Source: Anaeromicropila populeti
Lineage (GTDB): Bacteria; Bacillota; Clostridia; Lachnospirales; Lachnospiraceae
NCBI RefSeq assembly: GCF_900112775.1
Contig: NZ_FOYZ01000003.1
Span: 1-64,000, forward strand
Direction of reading: 5' to 3'
Length of the DNA: 64,000 bases
Under the pieces are notes generated by a model. It was given only the letters and a program-made list of their open reading frames with translations, ran no database searches and was not told the DNA's origin. The translations under genes and the position numbers were made by a program. Positions 7,507 through 18,590 of the stretch are shown here, one piece after another. How positions within the stretch are numbered: position 1 is the first letter of the stretch; every line of letters begins with the position of its first letter.

Positions 7507-9733
7507 TTTCTTTCTCCTGAATATCACTTTTCCTTGTACCCTTTTTCAAGGAGCGTTCTGATTTCCTTTTCCTCCTGTCTTTGGAAAAATCCTGGCCCTC
7601 CTCATCGTCCTCCGCCAGTTCAAAATCAATTGTCTTTAATAATTTATCTACGCCCACCACAACAACCTTAATCTTCTCTCCAAGCTTATACGTCTTATTT
7701 GTGTGTTCCCCTACCATCATATACTTTTCTTCATCATAAAAATAATAATCGTCTTTCAGTGCCGTTACTCGTATCATTCCTTCTACGGTATTAGGAAGTT
7801 CCACAAACATTCCCCATGTTGTTATTCCCGAAATAACACCTTCAAAAGATTCACCTAAGAACTGACCCATATATTCAGCCTTTTTCATTTTTTCCACTTC
7901 CCGCTCAGCCTCATCCGCACGGCGTTCCATCATACTAGATCGCAAAGCAACATCCGGAAGTATTTTTTCGTAATGACTCAATCGTTTTTCACTTAATCCA
8001 TTACGAAGATTTTCTTTAATAATACGATGAATCTGTAAATCTGGATACCGGCGGATTGGAGATGTAAAATGACAATAATATTTTGCCGCCAGACCAAAGT
8101 GGCCTTCTCCATTTACCGTATATTTAGCCTGCTTCATCGAACGAAGTGTAAGCCTGCTAATCAATGCTTCCTCTGGTGTTCCTTCAATTTTTTCAATCAA
8201 CTTTTGAAGCTCCTTAGGATGTATATCATCTTGACTAATTTTAATAGAATAGCCAAAATTATTAATAAAAATTCCCAGCTTCATTATTTTTTCTGGATCT
8301 GGATTTTCATGAGTACGATAAACAAATGGAAGTTCTTGCCAAAAATAATCCTCTGCAATTGTTTCATTTGCTGCCAGCATAAATTCTTCAATTATCTTAG
8401 TCGCTGTATTTCTATCATATGGTTTGATATCAATTGGTTTTCCCTTTTCATCCAATATCAGCTTGCTCTCTGGAAAATCAAAGTCAATGGAACCTCTTCG
8501 GCGTCTCTTTTCTCGCAAAAGCTTTGCTAGCTCTTCCATCCGTTCAAACATAGGAACCAATTCCTGATATTCCTTTATCTCATCTTCATCGTGATCCTCC
8601 AAAATCTTTTTCACGCTCGTATAAGTCATCCTCCGCGTAACATTTACAACCGTTTCAGCAATCTTATGACTTAATAAATTTCCTTTTAAATCAAATTCCA
8701 TAAAACAGCTTAAAGCTAATCGATCCACACCTGCATTTAGCGAACATATTCCATTGGACAACGCATGAGGAAGCATAGGAATGACACGGTCTACCAGATA
8801 TATACTGGTTCCTCTGCTCAACGCCTCCTGATCGAGAGGTGTATTCTCTTTGACATATTGAGTCACATCTGCAATGTGAACACCCAGCTTGTAAATATCA
8901 CCTTCTTTTGATATCGTAATGGCATCATCTAAATCCTTTGCATCTTCTCCATCAATAGTAACCATCTGCCACTCTCTTATATCCATTCTTCCAGCCCGGT
9001 CATCTCCACTAATTTCCTCTGGAATCTTTTCAACCTGTTTCATAACTGCCTCAGGATATGATTCTGGCAAATTGAATGCCTTAATCACCGAAATAATATC
9101 TACACCTGGATCATTAATATGTCCCAGTATTTCTACGACTTTTCCTTCAGGATTTTTATCTTTGCCACCATAGCTGGTAATTTCAACTACAACCTTGTGT
9201 CCAGTAACAGCACCTTTTGTCTGTGCCTTTGGAATATAAATATCTTTGGCAAAGCGCTGGTTATCTGCAACCACAAATCCAAAATTTTTACTTTTAGCAA
9301 AAGTACCCACAACCATGTCAGTTCCTCTTTCTAATATACTGACAACCTTGCCTTCCTTTCGCTTTCCACTCTTAGCTTCTAAAATCTGAATTTGTACTTT
9401 ATCGTTATGAAGCGCACCCTTAGTTGCATTTTCTGGTATATAGACATCCTCTTGCTCGCCTTCAATGGAAACAAAACCATATCCCTTCTGAGTTCCAGTA
9501 AATACTCCAACCTTTAGGTCACTATGTGCTGCCTTAAATTTTCCTTTTACATCAATTGATATTTTCCCTTCTGATATTAGTGACTCCATTACTTCACGCA
9601 AATCCTGCTTTTCTGCTTTAGGTACCTGTAAAATACCTGCCATTTCTTTAAACTTCACTGGCTTGTATTCTTTGCTTATCATATATTCGTATACTAACTT
9701 TTTCTTTTCTTCTAAAACCTGTTTATCTAACAT
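7472..9733 (-). CDS. rnr: Ribonuclease R
   Basis: The 753-residue 3'-5' exoribonuclease degrades structured RNA, and in other bacteria it clears non-stop mRNA during tmRNA rescue. The order is an N-terminal winged-helix region (about 1-65), two cold-shock OB folds (about 70-220), an RNB catalytic domain (about 240-570) and an S1 domain (about 625-705). The RNB domain carries [13 protein letters not shown], with the metal-binding Asp residues. The C-terminal tail is lysine- and glutamate-rich. The start at [11 protein letters not shown] has GGAGG seven bases upstream. Placement before smpB and ssrA fits a shared RNA quality-control role. Confidence 0.96.
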   Translation of the reverse strand: MLDKQVLEEKKKLVYEYMISKEYKPVKFKEMAGILQVPKAEKQDLREVMESLISEGKISIDVKGKFKAAHSDLKVGVFTGTQKGYGFVSIEGEQEDVYIPENATKGALHNDKVQIQILEAKSGKRKEGKVVSILERGTDMVVGTFAKSKNFGFVVADNQRFAKDIYIPKAQTKGAVTGHKVVVEITSYGGKDKNPEGKVVEILGHINDPGVDIISVIKAFNLPESYPEAVMKQVEKIPEEISGDDRAGRMDIREWQMVTIDGEDAKDLDDAITISKEGDIYKLGVHIADVTQYVKENTPLDQEALSRGTSIYLVDRVIPMLPHALSNGICSLNAGVDRLALSCFMEFDLKGNLLSHKIAETVVNVTRRMTYTSVKKILEDHDEDEIKEYQELVPMFERMEELAKLLREKRRRRGSIDFDFPESKLILDEKGKPIDIKPYDRNTATKIIEEFMLAANETIAEDYFWQELPFVYRTHENPDPEKIMKLGIFINNFGYSIKISQDDIHPKELQKLIEKIEGTPEEALISRLTLRSMKQAKYTVNGEGHFGLAAKYYCHFTSPIRRYPDLQIHRIIKENLRNGLSEKRLSHYEKILPDVALRSSMMERRADEAEREVEKMKKAEYMGQFLGESFEGVISGITTWGMFVELPNTVEGMIRVTALKDDYYFYDEEKYMMVGEHTNKTYKLGEKIKVVVVGVDKLLKTIDFELAEDDEEGQDFSKDRRKRKSERSLKKGTRKSDIQEKENDVKIEEDNSK

Positions 9734-9775
9734 AAAACTGCCTCCATTCTCTCTTAAGAAAGCGTTATTTTTTAT

Positions 9776-9781
9776 ATTATA
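9776..9781 (-). promoter_or_regulatory. Extended -10 promoter for rnr-smpB
   Basis: The minus strand reads TGGTATAAT, an extended -10 (TGn plus a perfect TATAAT). No good -35 hexamer is visible, which is acceptable for this class. It follows the terminator of the preceding MCP gene. Confidence 0.45.
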
Positions 9782-9804
9782 CCACAAATAGAAAAAAATA
9801 ACTA

Positions 9805-9851
9805 TAAAAAAGCTATTTCTTATTTGGCACTTTACCTTTCAGAAATAGCTT
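9805..9851 (-). terminator. Terminator after the MCP gene
   Basis: AAGCTATTTC pairs with GAAATAGCTT around a loop of about 26 bases. Six T residues follow on the minus strand. Confidence 0.7.
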
Positions 9852-9868
9852 ATCCATTTTATTGCATT

Positions 9869-11371
9869 TTAGCCTTCTACTCTTAATGAGTTTGAAACCC
9901 TGTGGAGTTGTTCACTAATACTCTTAATGTCTTTGGCATATGTCAGATTCTTGCCAGATAGTTCTTCTGTTTGAATTGAATTGGCAATTGTCTGCTGGGA
10001 AATCGCAGAAATATTTTGAATTGCTTCTACAATAGTTTTGTTAGAATGATTCAAACTATCTACTCTTCCTTTTAATAAATTAGCCTTCTCTTCAATCACC
10101 TGAACCTTTGAACTAATTCCTTTAAAATTACTTTCCGTATCTAAAATCATTTTATTTTGTTCCTGGAAACCATCTACAAATACATTAATTGAATCTGATA
10201 CACGATTTGTATTGTTGTTAATATCCTTAACCATATTCTGAATTTCTTTTACGGATGCAGCTGTCATTTCCGCTAAATTCCTGATTTCCGTTGCAACAAC
10301 AGAAAATCCTTTTCCTGCATCTCCAGCTCTTGCCGCTTCAATAGATGCATTTAACGATAATAAATTCGTTTGTGTAGAAATTTGTTCAATCAAACCGATA
10401 ATCTCATCAATCTTCTTCACTCGCTCTTCTAATTTCCTAATATTTTCAATGGTGTCCCTGCTATGGCAATTATTTTTTTCCACTGACTGTATTAAATTAT
10501 TAATGTTACTTACACCATCATGTATGTATTTACCAGCATCCATAGATACCTTATTGAAGGTGTGTGCCAGTTCCTTTGTATCTTCAATTTCTGATTGTAT
10601 GCTTTCTGTCATTTCCAACTGTTTCTGGATATTCTCAGCTGTCTGCGATGTTCCTTCTGAAACTTCACTCATTGCACTAACCGTCATATTACAAGAGTCT
10701 TCCAAACTTTTTACGTCCCCGTTAATTCCTAGTACTATTTCTTCGATTTGTCTTACTGTCTCTAACATTTTATCGATCATTTTCAGATTTTCATCATTCT
10801 TTGTCTTGATTTCTCTTAATTTTTGTTTATTAATTCTCGCGTCAATTCGAGCTACAACAAAAACAAATACACAGAATATTGTAATAATTACCATCTGAAT
10901 TTTTACATTTACTACAAAAACTAAATCCTCCGCATTTTTAGTAAAACCCATATTATATATTGCATATAAAACGTTGACTATAAATGTGCACACATTAATG
11001 GTTATTAAAAATTTATAATCATGGGTTAAAATAAGAACTAATAGTAGTGGCATTATGTACGTAAAAACACTTGGTGTATATGTTGTAAGCAATACGATAC
11101 AGTACATGATGAAGTATCCTATCGTCAAGATATACTTGGTAACATCTCCTTCTGGATATTTTGTCTGAAAAAAATAATTCACCAGTTCTGGTATTAACAT
11201 TACAACACCCAACGTAATTAAATACCCCAAAGTTCGATTATGTTTTAGAACCTCAGATAAATAAGCAATAAAAATTGCAGAGGTCATTGTTACATATAAT
11301 GCAGCAATAACACGGTTAACAGTTCGCTTTTCAGAAATAACTTTCATTTTAATAATAACATAAGCTAACAT
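9869..11371 (-). CDS. Methyl-accepting chemotaxis protein with membrane-embedded sensor
   Basis: The 500-residue receptor starts with six hydrophobic helices (about residues 18-175) and shows no outer ligand domain and no clear HAMP. A helical signalling domain follows (about 200-500) with the conserved hairpin tip [20 protein letters not shown]. It should signal to CheA/CheW through this tip, perhaps sensing a membrane-state cue. The first ATG has no good ribosome site; a second ATG eight codons later is equally weak, so the start is uncertain. The gene has its own promoter and terminator and sits between secG and rnr, which are usually adjacent. No che or flagellar gene is in the window. 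Confidence 0.88.
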   Translation of the reverse strand: MLAYVIIKMKVISEKRTVNRVIAALYVTMTSAIFIAYLSEVLKHNRTLGYLITLGVVMLIPELVNYFFQTKYPEGDVTKYILTIGYFIMYCIVLLTTYTPSVFTYIMPLLLVLILTHDYKFLITINVCTFIVNVLYAIYNMGFTKNAEDLVFVVNVKIQMVIITIFCVFVFVVARIDARINKQKLREIKTKNDENLKMIDKMLETVRQIEEIVLGINGDVKSLEDSCNMTVSAMSEVSEGTSQTAENIQKQLEMTESIQSEIEDTKELAHTFNKVSMDAGKYIHDGVSNINNLIQSVEKNNCHSRDTIENIRKLEERVKKIDEIIGLIEQISTQTNLLSLNASIEAARAGDAGKGFSVVATEIRNLAEMTAASVKEIQNMVKDINNNTNRVSDSINVFVDGFQEQNKMILDTESNFKGISSKVQVIEEKANLLKGRVDSLNHSNKTIVEAIQNISAISQQTIANSIQTEELSGKNLTYAKDIKSISEQLHRVSNSLRVEG

Positions 11372-11481
11372 GAAATCAGATTATATTATTCCGTCACCTA
11401 AACTTATTTTGATCCTGATATTCACTCAGTTATGTCTTCCCCCTTTCTTTCAAGATAAACTCTGTTTATTTTTACTACTTA

Positions 11482-11509
11482 ATTATACAAAAATATATTT
11501 TTTTGTCAA
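11482..11509 (-). promoter_or_regulatory. Consensus sigma-A promoter of the MCP gene
   Basis: Both hexamers are perfect, TTGACA and TATAAT, with a 16-base spacer on the minus strand. The transcript would have a 5' leader of about 100 bases, in which I recognise no riboswitch. Confidence 0.7.
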
Positions 11510-11548
11510 TAAGAGGTCTAATATGTTGAAATTATTATTATAAAAGTG

Positions 11549-11580
11549 TAAAAAAATAGACTGCCATAACCATGGCAGTC
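11549..11580 (-). terminator. Terminator after secG
   Basis: A perfect hairpin, GACTGCCAT-loop-ATGGCAGTC, is followed on the minus strand by TATTTTTTT. Confidence 0.85.
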
Positions 11581-11589
11581 TTAGTTTAT

Positions 11590-11829
11590 TTACCAATTCA
11601 TGCATAATAAAACAGAAATCAAAAGAAATGCTCCTGCTAATACTCTTGTTGTGTTTACCAAAGCACCTTCCATAGAACGTCCTCTGTTTTTTCCCCAATA
11701 AGTATCAGCCACACCACTGATTGCTCCTGACAAACCAGCTGACTTGCCTTCCTGCATAATTACAACTACTGTAAGCCCAATACAAACCAGTATATAAGCC
11801 AAAGTTAAAACGGTTCTTAATATAGCCAC
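11590..11829 (-). CDS. secG: Preprotein translocase subunit SecG
   Basis: The 79-residue protein has two membrane helices (about 5-27 and 58-76). They are joined by a Gly/Ser-rich loop with GLSGAISGVADTYWGKNRGRS, typical of SecG, which assists SecYE in protein export. Three GTG codons lie close together; the third is chosen because GGAGG then sits at a seven-base distance, while the first would be only one base away. The gene follows gpmI, as in many Clostridia where secG precedes rnr. Confidence 0.92.
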   Translation of the reverse strand: MAILRTVLTLAYILVCIGLTVVVIMQEGKSAGLSGAISGVADTYWGKNRGRSMEGALVNTTRVLAGAFLLISVLLCMNW

Positions 11830-11924
11830 ACTCACACCTCCTAAACCTGTACATATTACTAATAGTATTCATCTGAATACATGCCTAATTGAATTGTACC
11901 ACAAGCACAATGGCTTTTCAACTA

Positions 11925-13469
11925 TTATTTCTTAATGAGTAATGACTTTCCTGTCATTTCTGCTGGTTGTGGCAATCCCATCATTTCTAATAAAGTCGGT
12001 GCAATGTCTGCGAGACATCCGCCTGTCCGCAATGTATATGCCGCATCGTAATTTACAAGAATAAATGGTACTGGATTAATTGTATGTGCAGTAAATGGTT
12101 CACCAGTCTTATAATCAACAAGCTGCTCTGCATTTCCATGGTCTGCACAAATAAACATCTGACCGCCCACTTCTTTAATAGCATCTACCGTCATACCAAC
12201 ACATTTATCAACTGCTTCTACTGCTTTAATTGCAGCAGCCTCAATTCCTGTATGTCCAACCATATCTGGATTAGCAAAATTTACAATAATTACGTCGTAC
12301 TTACCGCCCTTAATTGCCTTTACCAATCCATCCGCAACCTGATATGCACTCATCTCTGGCTGCAAATCATAAGTTGCAACTTTGGGAGAGTTAACAAGCA
12401 ATCTGTCTTCCCCTTCATTTGGTTCCTCTTTTCCGCCATTAAAGAAAAAGGTAACATGAGCATATTTTTCTGTCTCAGCCGTTCTTAATTGGGTTTTTCC
12501 GTTTTGTGCCAAATACTCACCCAATGTATTTTCAATTTCGACCTTATGAAAAGCAACTATTTTATTAGGAATTGTTACATCATATTCTGTAAATACGACA
12601 AATGTGGTGTCAATTCTTCCACCTTTACGTTCAAAACCAGTAAATGCATCATCACAAAATGCCCTTGTGATTTCTCTTGCTCGGTCAGGACGGAAGTTAA
12701 AGAAAATTACCGAGTCTTTATTCTTAATAGTTGCAACTGGTTTTCCACCCTCCATTACGACAGTTGGCAGCACAAATTCGTCTGTTGCATCCTTGTCATA
12801 GGATTGCTGCACTGCTGTTACAGCATCTTCTGCTTGTTCTCCTATTCCTTCTGCCAATGCTTCGTAAGCTTTTCCAACTCGGTCCCATCTATTGTCACGA
12901 TCCATAACATAATAACGTCCCATTACGGTGGCAATCTTACCTACACCAATTTCTTTCATTTTAGCCACAGCTTCTTCTACAAATCCTTTTCCTGATGCTG
13001 GAGGTGTATCTCTTCCGTCTAAAAAGGCATGTAAATATACATTTTCTATGCCGCTTTTTTTTGCCAACTCTAATAAACCATACATGTGTGTATTATGACT
13101 ATGAACTCCGCCATCAGATAACAGACCGAATAAATGCAAATCAGAATTATTTTTTTTACAATTCTCAACTGCCTGCAATAGTGCTTGGTTTTTGAAAAAA
13201 TCACCATCTTGAATTTCTTTTGTAATTCTTGTTAGTTCCTGATAAATAATTCGACCAGCACCCATATTTAAATGCCCTACTTCCGAATTACCCATTTGTC
13301 CCTCTGGCAGTCCAACAGCCATTCCGCTTGCAAGTCCTTCGACAAAAGGACATTCCGCCATTAAATGATCCAATACAGGAGTATTTGCTTCTTTTACAGC
13401 ATTTGCAGTTTCATTATCATTCAATCCATAACCATCTAATATCATTAAAACTGTAGGTTTCTTACTCAT
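11925..13469 (-). CDS. gpmI: Phosphoglycerate mutase, cofactor-independent
   Basis: The 514-residue Mn-dependent enzyme interconverts 3- and 2-phosphoglycerate in lower glycolysis. It belongs to the alkaline-phosphatase superfamily. Metal and substrate residues are visible: LMILDGYGL near the start, Ser62 in GQMGNSEVGHLNMGAG as the phospho-serine, and ADHGNAEQL and NFANPDMVGHTG in the phosphatase domain. Length is normal for the family. It is the last glycolytic gene of the run gapA-pgk-tpiA-gpmI, and AAGGAG precedes its ATG. Confidence 0.97.
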   Translation of the reverse strand: MSKKPTVLMILDGYGLNDNETANAVKEANTPVLDHLMAECPFVEGLASGMAVGLPEGQMGNSEVGHLNMGAGRIIYQELTRITKEIQDGDFFKNQALLQAVENCKKNNSDLHLFGLLSDGGVHSHNTHMYGLLELAKKSGIENVYLHAFLDGRDTPPASGKGFVEEAVAKMKEIGVGKIATVMGRYYVMDRDNRWDRVGKAYEALAEGIGEQAEDAVTAVQQSYDKDATDEFVLPTVVMEGGKPVATIKNKDSVIFFNFRPDRAREITRAFCDDAFTGFERKGGRIDTTFVVFTEYDVTIPNKIVAFHKVEIENTLGEYLAQNGKTQLRTAETEKYAHVTFFFNGGKEEPNEGEDRLLVNSPKVATYDLQPEMSAYQVADGLVKAIKGGKYDVIIVNFANPDMVGHTGIEAAAIKAVEAVDKCVGMTVDAIKEVGGQMFICADHGNAEQLVDYKTGEPFTAHTINPVPFILVNYDAAYTLRTGGCLADIAPTLLEMMGLPQPAEMTGKSLLIKK

Positions 13470-13502
13470 CTTAGTACTCCTTTATATTTTTATTGTCAAT
13501 GA

Positions 13503-13534
13503 AACAGACGGTACACTGTGAAGCACCGTCTGCT
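13503..13534 (-). terminator. Hairpin between tpiA and gpmI
   Basis: CAGACGGT (13505-13512) pairs perfectly with ACCGTCTG (13525-13532). The minus strand continues TTTCATTG, a weak T-tract. It may partly terminate the glycolytic transcript or serve as an RNA-processing or stability element. Confidence 0.5.
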
Positions 13535-13555
13535 TTTCCTGTTTTGACTTTATTC

Positions 13556-14302
13556 TTATTTGTAATTTACAATTTTTCCAAAGTCAGGTTTTAAGGATGC
13601 TCCACCTACTAAACCACCATCAATATCAGGCTGTGCAAATAATTCAGAAGCACTGTCTGCTGTAACGCTTCCGCCATACTGAATTCTGATTGCTTCAGCT
13701 GTTGCTTCATCATAAATTTCCTTGATACATTGACGAATTGCAGCACACACCTCTTGCGCCTGTTCAGAAGTAGCAACTTTACCAGTACCAATTGCCCAAA
13801 TTGGCTCATATGCAATAACAGCTGCTTTTGCCTGTTCTGACGTAACATTCAAAAAGGCAATCTTTATCTGTTGACGTATCCAGTCAATTGTAACTCCCTG
13901 TTCTCTTTGTGTAAGTGATTCTCCACAACAAACAATTGGTGTAATTCCATGTTCAAATGCTTTCAACACTTTCTTATTAACCGTTTCATCTGTTTCAGCA
14001 AAATATTCTCTTCTTTCAGAATGACCAATTATGACATACTTCACTCCAATGTCTGTCAGCATATTTGGCGCAATTTCACCTGTATATGCTCCACTTTCTT
14101 CATAGTACATATTCTCTGCACCGATTTCAATATTACTTCCCTGTGCTGCTTCAATTGCCTTCGTTAAAGAAATTGCAGGCACACAAAATACTACATCTAC
14201 TTCTTCACTTGCTACTAATGGTCTCAATTCATTTATTAACTGTACTGTTTCACTTGGAGTTTTATTCATTTTCCAGTTTCCAGCAATTATTTTTTTACGC
14301 AT
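13556..14302 (-). CDS. tpiA: Triosephosphate isomerase
   Basis: The 248-residue TIM barrel interconverts dihydroxyacetone phosphate and glyceraldehyde 3-phosphate. The N-terminal GNWKMNKT carries the active-site Asn and Lys. The catalytic His is in [13 protein letters not shown], the catalytic Glu in [12 protein letters not shown], and the phosphate loop in [15 protein letters not shown] precedes the ATG. It lies 26 bases downstream of pgk, clearly in the same operon. Confidence 0.97.
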   Translation of the reverse strand: MRKKIIAGNWKMNKTPSETVQLINELRPLVASEEVDVVFCVPAISLTKAIEAAQGSNIEIGAENMYYEESGAYTGEIAPNMLTDIGVKYVIIGHSERREYFAETDETVNKKVLKAFEHGITPIVCCGESLTQREQGVTIDWIRQQIKIAFLNVTSEQAKAAVIAYEPIWAIGTGKVATSEQAQEVCAAIRQCIKEIYDEATAEAIRIQYGGSVTADSASELFAQPDIDGGLVGGASLKPDFGKIVNYK

Positions 14303-14328
14303 TTTATATCCTCCGTTTAAATATTCAT

Positions 14329-15525
14329 TTATTTATCGTCAGCTGCTGCAACACCAGGAAGTTCTTTACCTTCTAAAAATTCAAGGCTTGCTCCGCCTCC
14401 AGTAGAAATATGTGTCATTTTATCTCCGAAACCTAAAATATTTACCGCAGCAGCAGAATCGCCACCACCAATAATTGTAATTGCATCAAGCTCTGCCAAT
14501 GCTTTTGCTACTGCCACTGTACCAGCTTCAAAATTAGACATTTCAAAGCAACCCATTGGTCCGTTCCATACAACCGTTTTTGCCCCCTTAAGTGCATCTG
14601 CAAATAACGTCTGTGTCTTTGGTCCAATATCAAGACCCTGCCAGCCATCTGGAATATCTTCTTCTTTGTTTACAACGTTAGTGTTTGCATCATTAGAAAA
14701 TGCATCTGCAATTACAGTATCTACAGGAATCAATAAATTAACTCCTTTTTCCTTTGCTTTATCTAACATTTCTAAAGCATACTCTTTATAATCTTCTTCT
14801 AATAGTGAGTCACCAACCGCTTTTCCCTGCGCAGCCATAAAAGTATATGCCATACCTCCACCAATAATCAACGTATCAACTTTATCTAACAGATTATTAA
14901 TAACTGAAATTTTAGAAGAAACCTTTGCTCCGCCGAGAATGGCAACAAAAGGTCTTTCAGGAGTATTCACTGCATTTCCCAAGAAATCGATTTCTTTCTG
15001 CATTAAATATCCTACAACACAAGTATCTACAAATTCTGTGATACCTACGTTGGAACAATGAGCTCTGTGGGCTGTTCCAAATGCATCGTTAACAAATACA
15101 TCTGCAAGAGATGCTAAATCCTTACTAAATGCTTCGCCATTCTTTGTTTCTTCTGCTCTGTAACGAGTATTTTCTAATAAAACGACATCTCCATCATTCA
15201 TTGCAGCTACAGCAGCTTTAGCATTATCACCAACAACATTTGCATCAGCGGCAAATTTTACTTCTTTTCCAAGCAATTCAGATAACCTTGCTGCAACTGG
15301 TGCCAAAGATAATTCTGGCTTTGGTTCTCCCTTAGGTTTTCCAAGATGAGAACACAAAATAACCTTTCCACCATCTGCAATTAATTTATTAATTGTTGGA
15401 AGAGCAGCAACTAAACGGTTTTCGTCAGTAATTTTACCCTCTTGTAATGGCACATTAAAATCACAACGTACAAGTACTTTCTTTCCACTTACATTTATAT
15501 CATCAACTGATTTTTTATTTAACAT
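14329..15525 (-). CDS. pgk: Phosphoglycerate kinase
   Basis: The 398-residue two-domain enzyme makes ATP from 1,3-bisphosphoglycerate. Motifs include [13 protein letters not shown] at the N-terminus, [22 protein letters not shown] and the nucleotide loop GGGDSAAAV near the C-terminus. The start is placed at MLNKKSVDD, with AAAGGAG eight bases upstream. Six extra codons in front lack such a site. It follows gapA after a hairpin terminator that probably sets gapA expression above pgk. Confidence 0.97.
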   Translation of the reverse strand: MLNKKSVDDINVSGKKVLVRCDFNVPLQEGKITDENRLVAALPTINKLIADGGKVILCSHLGKPKGEPKPELSLAPVAARLSELLGKEVKFAADANVVGDNAKAAVAAMNDGDVVLLENTRYRAEETKNGEAFSKDLASLADVFVNDAFGTAHRAHCSNVGITEFVDTCVVGYLMQKEIDFLGNAVNTPERPFVAILGGAKVSSKISVINNLLDKVDTLIIGGGMAYTFMAAQGKAVGDSLLEEDYKEYALEMLDKAKEKGVNLLIPVDTVIADAFSNDANTNVVNKEEDIPDGWQGLDIGPKTQTLFADALKGAKTVVWNGPMGCFEMSNFEAGTVAVAKALAELDAITIIGGGDSAAAVNILGFGDKMTHISTGGGASLEFLEGKELPGVAAADDK

Positions 15526-15555
15526 ATAATAAACTCCTTTCAAAAATTATTTATT

Positions 15556-15588
15556 GAAAAAGGCCCGGTCCTTAAGACCGGACCTTTT
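15556..15588 (-). terminator. Hairpin terminator between gapA and pgk
   Basis: AGGTCCGGTC pairs with GACCGGGCCT-type bases around TTAA, followed by five T residues on the minus strand. Being inside the operon, it likely leaks and lowers pgk-tpiA-gpmI relative to gapA. Confidence 0.8.
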
Positions 15589-15605
15589 TAGGTCATTTAA
15601 TTTAA

Positions 15606-16613
15606 TTATGCTAATTCAGCAAAATATTTGATTGTTCTAACCATCTGGCTAGTGTATGAATTTTCATTATCATACCAGGAAACAACTTTAACTAATGTAG
15701 AACCATCTCCCATATCCATAACAGTTGTCTGAGTTGCATCAAACAAAGAACCATATGTGATACCAACAATATCAGAAGAAACAATTTCATCTTCTGTATA
15801 ACCAAAAGATGCTGACTGAGCGTTTTTCATAGCTTCGTTAACCTGGTCTTTTGTTACAGTACCATCTACAACAGCTACTAACTGAGTTAAAGAACCTGTT
15901 GGAGTAGGAACACGTTGAGCACAACCATCTAATACTCCGTTTAACTCTGGAATAACTAAACCGATTGCTTTTGCAGCACCAGTTGAGTTTGGAGTAATGT
16001 TTACAGCAGCTGCACGAGCTCTTCTTAAATCTCCTGCTCTATGTGGTCCATCAAGTGTCATTTGATCACCAGTATAAGCATGAATTGTAGTCATATAACC
16101 TTTTTTAATCTTCACTAAATTGTTTAATGTATTTGCCATTGGAGCTAAGCAGTTAGTTGTACAAGAAGCTGCGGAAATAACAGTATCTTCTTTTGTAAGA
16201 GTGTCTTCATTAACACTATAAACGATTGTAGGGAGATCATTTCCAGCAGGAGCAGAAATAACAACTTTCTTTGCACCAGCTTTGATATGTGCTTCTGATT
16301 TTGCTTTTGATGTATAGAAACCTGTACATTCAAGAACAACATCTACTCCGATTTCTCCCCAAGGAAGCTCCTCAGCTTTAGCCATTGCATAGATTTTAAT
16401 TTCTTTTCCATCAACAACGATAGAATCTTCTTTTGCTTCTACTGATTTATCATATCTTCCCTGTGATGAATCATATTTTAATAAATGAGCTAACATTTTA
16501 GGACTTGTTAAGTCGTTAATTGCTACTACTTCATATCCCTCAGCTCCAAACATTTGTCTGAAAGCAAGACGTCCAATACGTCCAAAACCATTAATTGCTA
16601 CTTTTACTGCCAT
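15606..16613 (-). CDS. gapA: Glyceraldehyde-3-phosphate dehydrogenase
   Basis: The 335-residue enzyme oxidises glyceraldehyde 3-phosphate to 1,3-bisphosphoglycerate. The Rossmann start is [14 protein letters not shown] and Asp34 (AINDLTSP) fits NAD rather than NADP use. The catalytic Cys151 lies in [12 protein letters not shown], and the catalytic His in the HAYTGDQ loop. AGGAGG precedes the ATG, although the spacing of ten bases is a little long. It is the first gene of the glycolytic operon, behind a good promoter and a roughly 120-base leader. Confidence 0.97.
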   Translation of the reverse strand: MAVKVAINGFGRIGRLAFRQMFGAEGYEVVAINDLTSPKMLAHLLKYDSSQGRYDKSVEAKEDSIVVDGKEIKIYAMAKAEELPWGEIGVDVVLECTGFYTSKAKSEAHIKAGAKKVVISAPAGNDLPTIVYSVNEDTLTKEDTVISAASCTTNCLAPMANTLNNLVKIKKGYMTTIHAYTGDQMTLDGPHRAGDLRRARAAAVNITPNSTGAAKAIGLVIPELNGVLDGCAQRVPTPTGSLTQLVAVVDGTVTKDQVNEAMKNAQSASFGYTEDEIVSSDIVGITYGSLFDATQTTVMDMGDGSTLVKVVSWYDNENSYTSQMVRTIKYFAELA

Positions 16614-16738
16614 GATAAATATTCCTCCTATATGATTAAATTTATTTTATAATTACTGCCACTTCTATAGTTTTATAATTAGACAGTGATTAATGCTATG
16701 ATATTAGATTGTTGTATTTTTCACAAATCTCAATCCTT

Positions 16739-16767
16739 ATTTTAACTAATTTGTCCCAAAATAGCAA
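16739..16767 (-). promoter_or_regulatory. Promoter of the gapA glycolytic operon
   Basis: TTGCTA and TAAAAT are 17 bases apart on the minus strand. The leader to the gapA start is about 120 bases. No clear operator palindrome for a CggR-like repressor was seen. Confidence 0.55.
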
Positions 16768-16797
16768 GAGTAAAATTATTTTTTTTCATTTGTATTA

Positions 16798-18462
16798 TTA
16801 GTCCATTTCATCCTTTACATAATTTGCAATATTCATGGAATGATCTGAAATTCTCTCTAAATTTACAAGTGTATCAATAAAGATAACACCAATTTCTGAG
16901 TCACATTGATTTTGTGATAATCTTGTAATATGCTTTTCCCTTAAATCTTCCTCTAGATTATCTACTAAATCCTCCAGTTTCACAACATTTCTTACAAATT
17001 CAACATTTTCAGTGGAACGAGCCTTTATTGCATTTTCAAAAGAATCTAAAGCCGCTTTTGAAATTTCTTTCATTTCTTCATCTGCTGTCTTCGAAAACTT
17101 TAGTTTATGTTCAATTTTCTTTAATGCCAGCTCTGCAATATTTTCTGCATGGTCACCCACTCTTTCAATGTTGCTTACTGTATAAAACATATGATTAACA
17201 ATTAGCTGCTGGCGTTCTGTCAAACTTAGATTACTAATTTTCACCAGATACTCTGTAATCATATTATCCAACTTGTCTACAATATTTTCGCGATCAATTA
17301 CTTTTTTCGCCTCGTCCTCATTTTCAGTCAGCAAAGAATTAATAGCAAGCCGGGTATTATCTAATGCAATTTCACCCATGTGAACCACTTCTTTTACAAC
17401 ATTTTCAACTGCAAAAGTGGGTGACTCTAATATTCTTTCATCTAAATGCCTTAAAACGACTGTCACCTCATCTGACTCATTGCTCTCAGGTTCTTCCTTT
17501 ATAATCACACCTGCAATCTTAACTAATAAATTAGCAAATGGAAACAGGATAACAGTATTAGAAATATTAAAAATAGTGTGGAAAATAGATATCTGTACAC
17601 TGTTAATATTACTTGCTGCCCATTCTGTATTGATTTTGAAAATAACAAACATTATAATTCCAAAAAGTCCTGCACCAATTGTATTAAACATTAAATGGAT
17701 TGTGGCAGCCCTCTTAGCATTTTTACCTGCACCTGCACTTGACAAAATTGCTGTAATACAAGTACCAATATTTTGTCCAAGTGTAATAAATATGGCTGAA
17801 CTCCAACTAACTGCACCTGTCATTGCCAATGTCTGTAATATACCAACTGATGCGGATGAACTTTGAATAATCGCAGTAACGGTCATACCTGCTAAAATAC
17901 CCAAAATAGGATTTTGTCCTAAAACCTTGAACGCATTGGCGAAAACTGGTGATGAACTATATGGTTTAATTGCATCTGACATAAATTCCAGTCCAATAAA
18001 CAATACACCAAAACCAATTAAAATTTCTGATACATCCTTTTTCTTTTCTGATTTTGCAAACATGAACAAAAATGCACCTATACCAATTAGAAATGGTGCA
18101 AAAAAGGAAGGTTTCATTGCTGCAGCCCATTCCCATTCATTCATGGAAACCAACCATGCTGTTACGGTAGTACCAATATTAGCACCCATAATTACACCAA
18201 CTGCCTGGGTCAGATTCATTAGTCCTGCATTTACAAAACCAACAACCATAACGGTAGTTGCTGAGCTGCTCTGAATGATACCAGTTACAACTAAACCTAC
18301 AACCACTCCCAACAAGCGGTTATTGGTTAAAATAGCCAGAAATTGCCGCATTTTATTCCCAGCTGCTTTCTGTAGTCCATCGCCCATGGTGCTCATGCCG
18401 TATAGAAACATTCCAAGGCCTCCCATAAACGTGAACAAGGTTCCTACATGTTCAATTGTCAT
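16798..18462 (-). CDS. Na+/phosphate symporter, NptA/PNaS family
   Basis: The 554-residue protein has two inverted Na/Pi-cotransport repeats (about residues 10-320). Each carries the QSSSA signature (GIIQSSSATT and AIIQSSSAS). A PhoU-like helical domain follows at about 350-550. It should import phosphate with sodium, with the PhoU part modulating activity. Start at MTIEHVGTL is preferred because AGGAGG lies five bases upstream; the eight codons in front run into that site. The gene is alone, downstream of the spore-protein pair. Confidence 0.9.
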   Translation of the reverse strand: MTIEHVGTLFTFMGGLGMFLYGMSTMGDGLQKAAGNKMRQFLAILTNNRLLGVVVGLVVTGIIQSSSATTVMVVGFVNAGLMNLTQAVGVIMGANIGTTVTAWLVSMNEWEWAAAMKPSFFAPFLIGIGAFLFMFAKSEKKKDVSEILIGFGVLFIGLEFMSDAIKPYSSSPVFANAFKVLGQNPILGILAGMTVTAIIQSSSASVGILQTLAMTGAVSWSSAIFITLGQNIGTCITAILSSAGAGKNAKRAATIHLMFNTIGAGLFGIIMFVIFKINTEWAASNINSVQISIFHTIFNISNTVILFPFANLLVKIAGVIIKEEPESNESDEVTVVLRHLDERILESPTFAVENVVKEVVHMGEIALDNTRLAINSLLTENEDEAKKVIDRENIVDKLDNMITEYLVKISNLSLTERQQLIVNHMFYTVSNIERVGDHAENIAELALKKIEHKLKFSKTADEEMKEISKAALDSFENAIKARSTENVEFVRNVVKLEDLVDNLEEDLREKHITRLSQNQCDSEIGVIFIDTLVNLERISDHSMNIANYVKDEMD

Positions 18463-18590
18463 AATATCCTCCTGAAAAATTTTCATGATACATTAGTTAT
18501 AATAACATTTATTTTTAATTTATCAAGCATATTATGTATTTTTTTTAATTTTAGTCGAATAATAATTAAATTATTCGACTAAAAAATTAA

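Noticed and set aside
8069-8530. Plus-strand 153-codon open frame inside rnr
   Set aside because: It is antisense to the RNB domain, with no ribosome site or family likeness.
11372-11475. MCP leader as a c-di-GMP or other riboswitch
   Set aside because: About 100 bases are available, but the conserved GEMM-type core and other riboswitch motifs are absent.
11483-11698. 71-codon minus-strand open frame overlapping secG
   Set aside because: It covers the secG terminator and part of secG in another frame, and has no ribosome site.
18551-18582. AT-rich hairpin after the CotF-like gene, considered as a terminator
   Set aside because: The stem is followed by A residues on both strands and not by T residues, so it is not a canonical intrinsic terminator. 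It may still act as a stability element.
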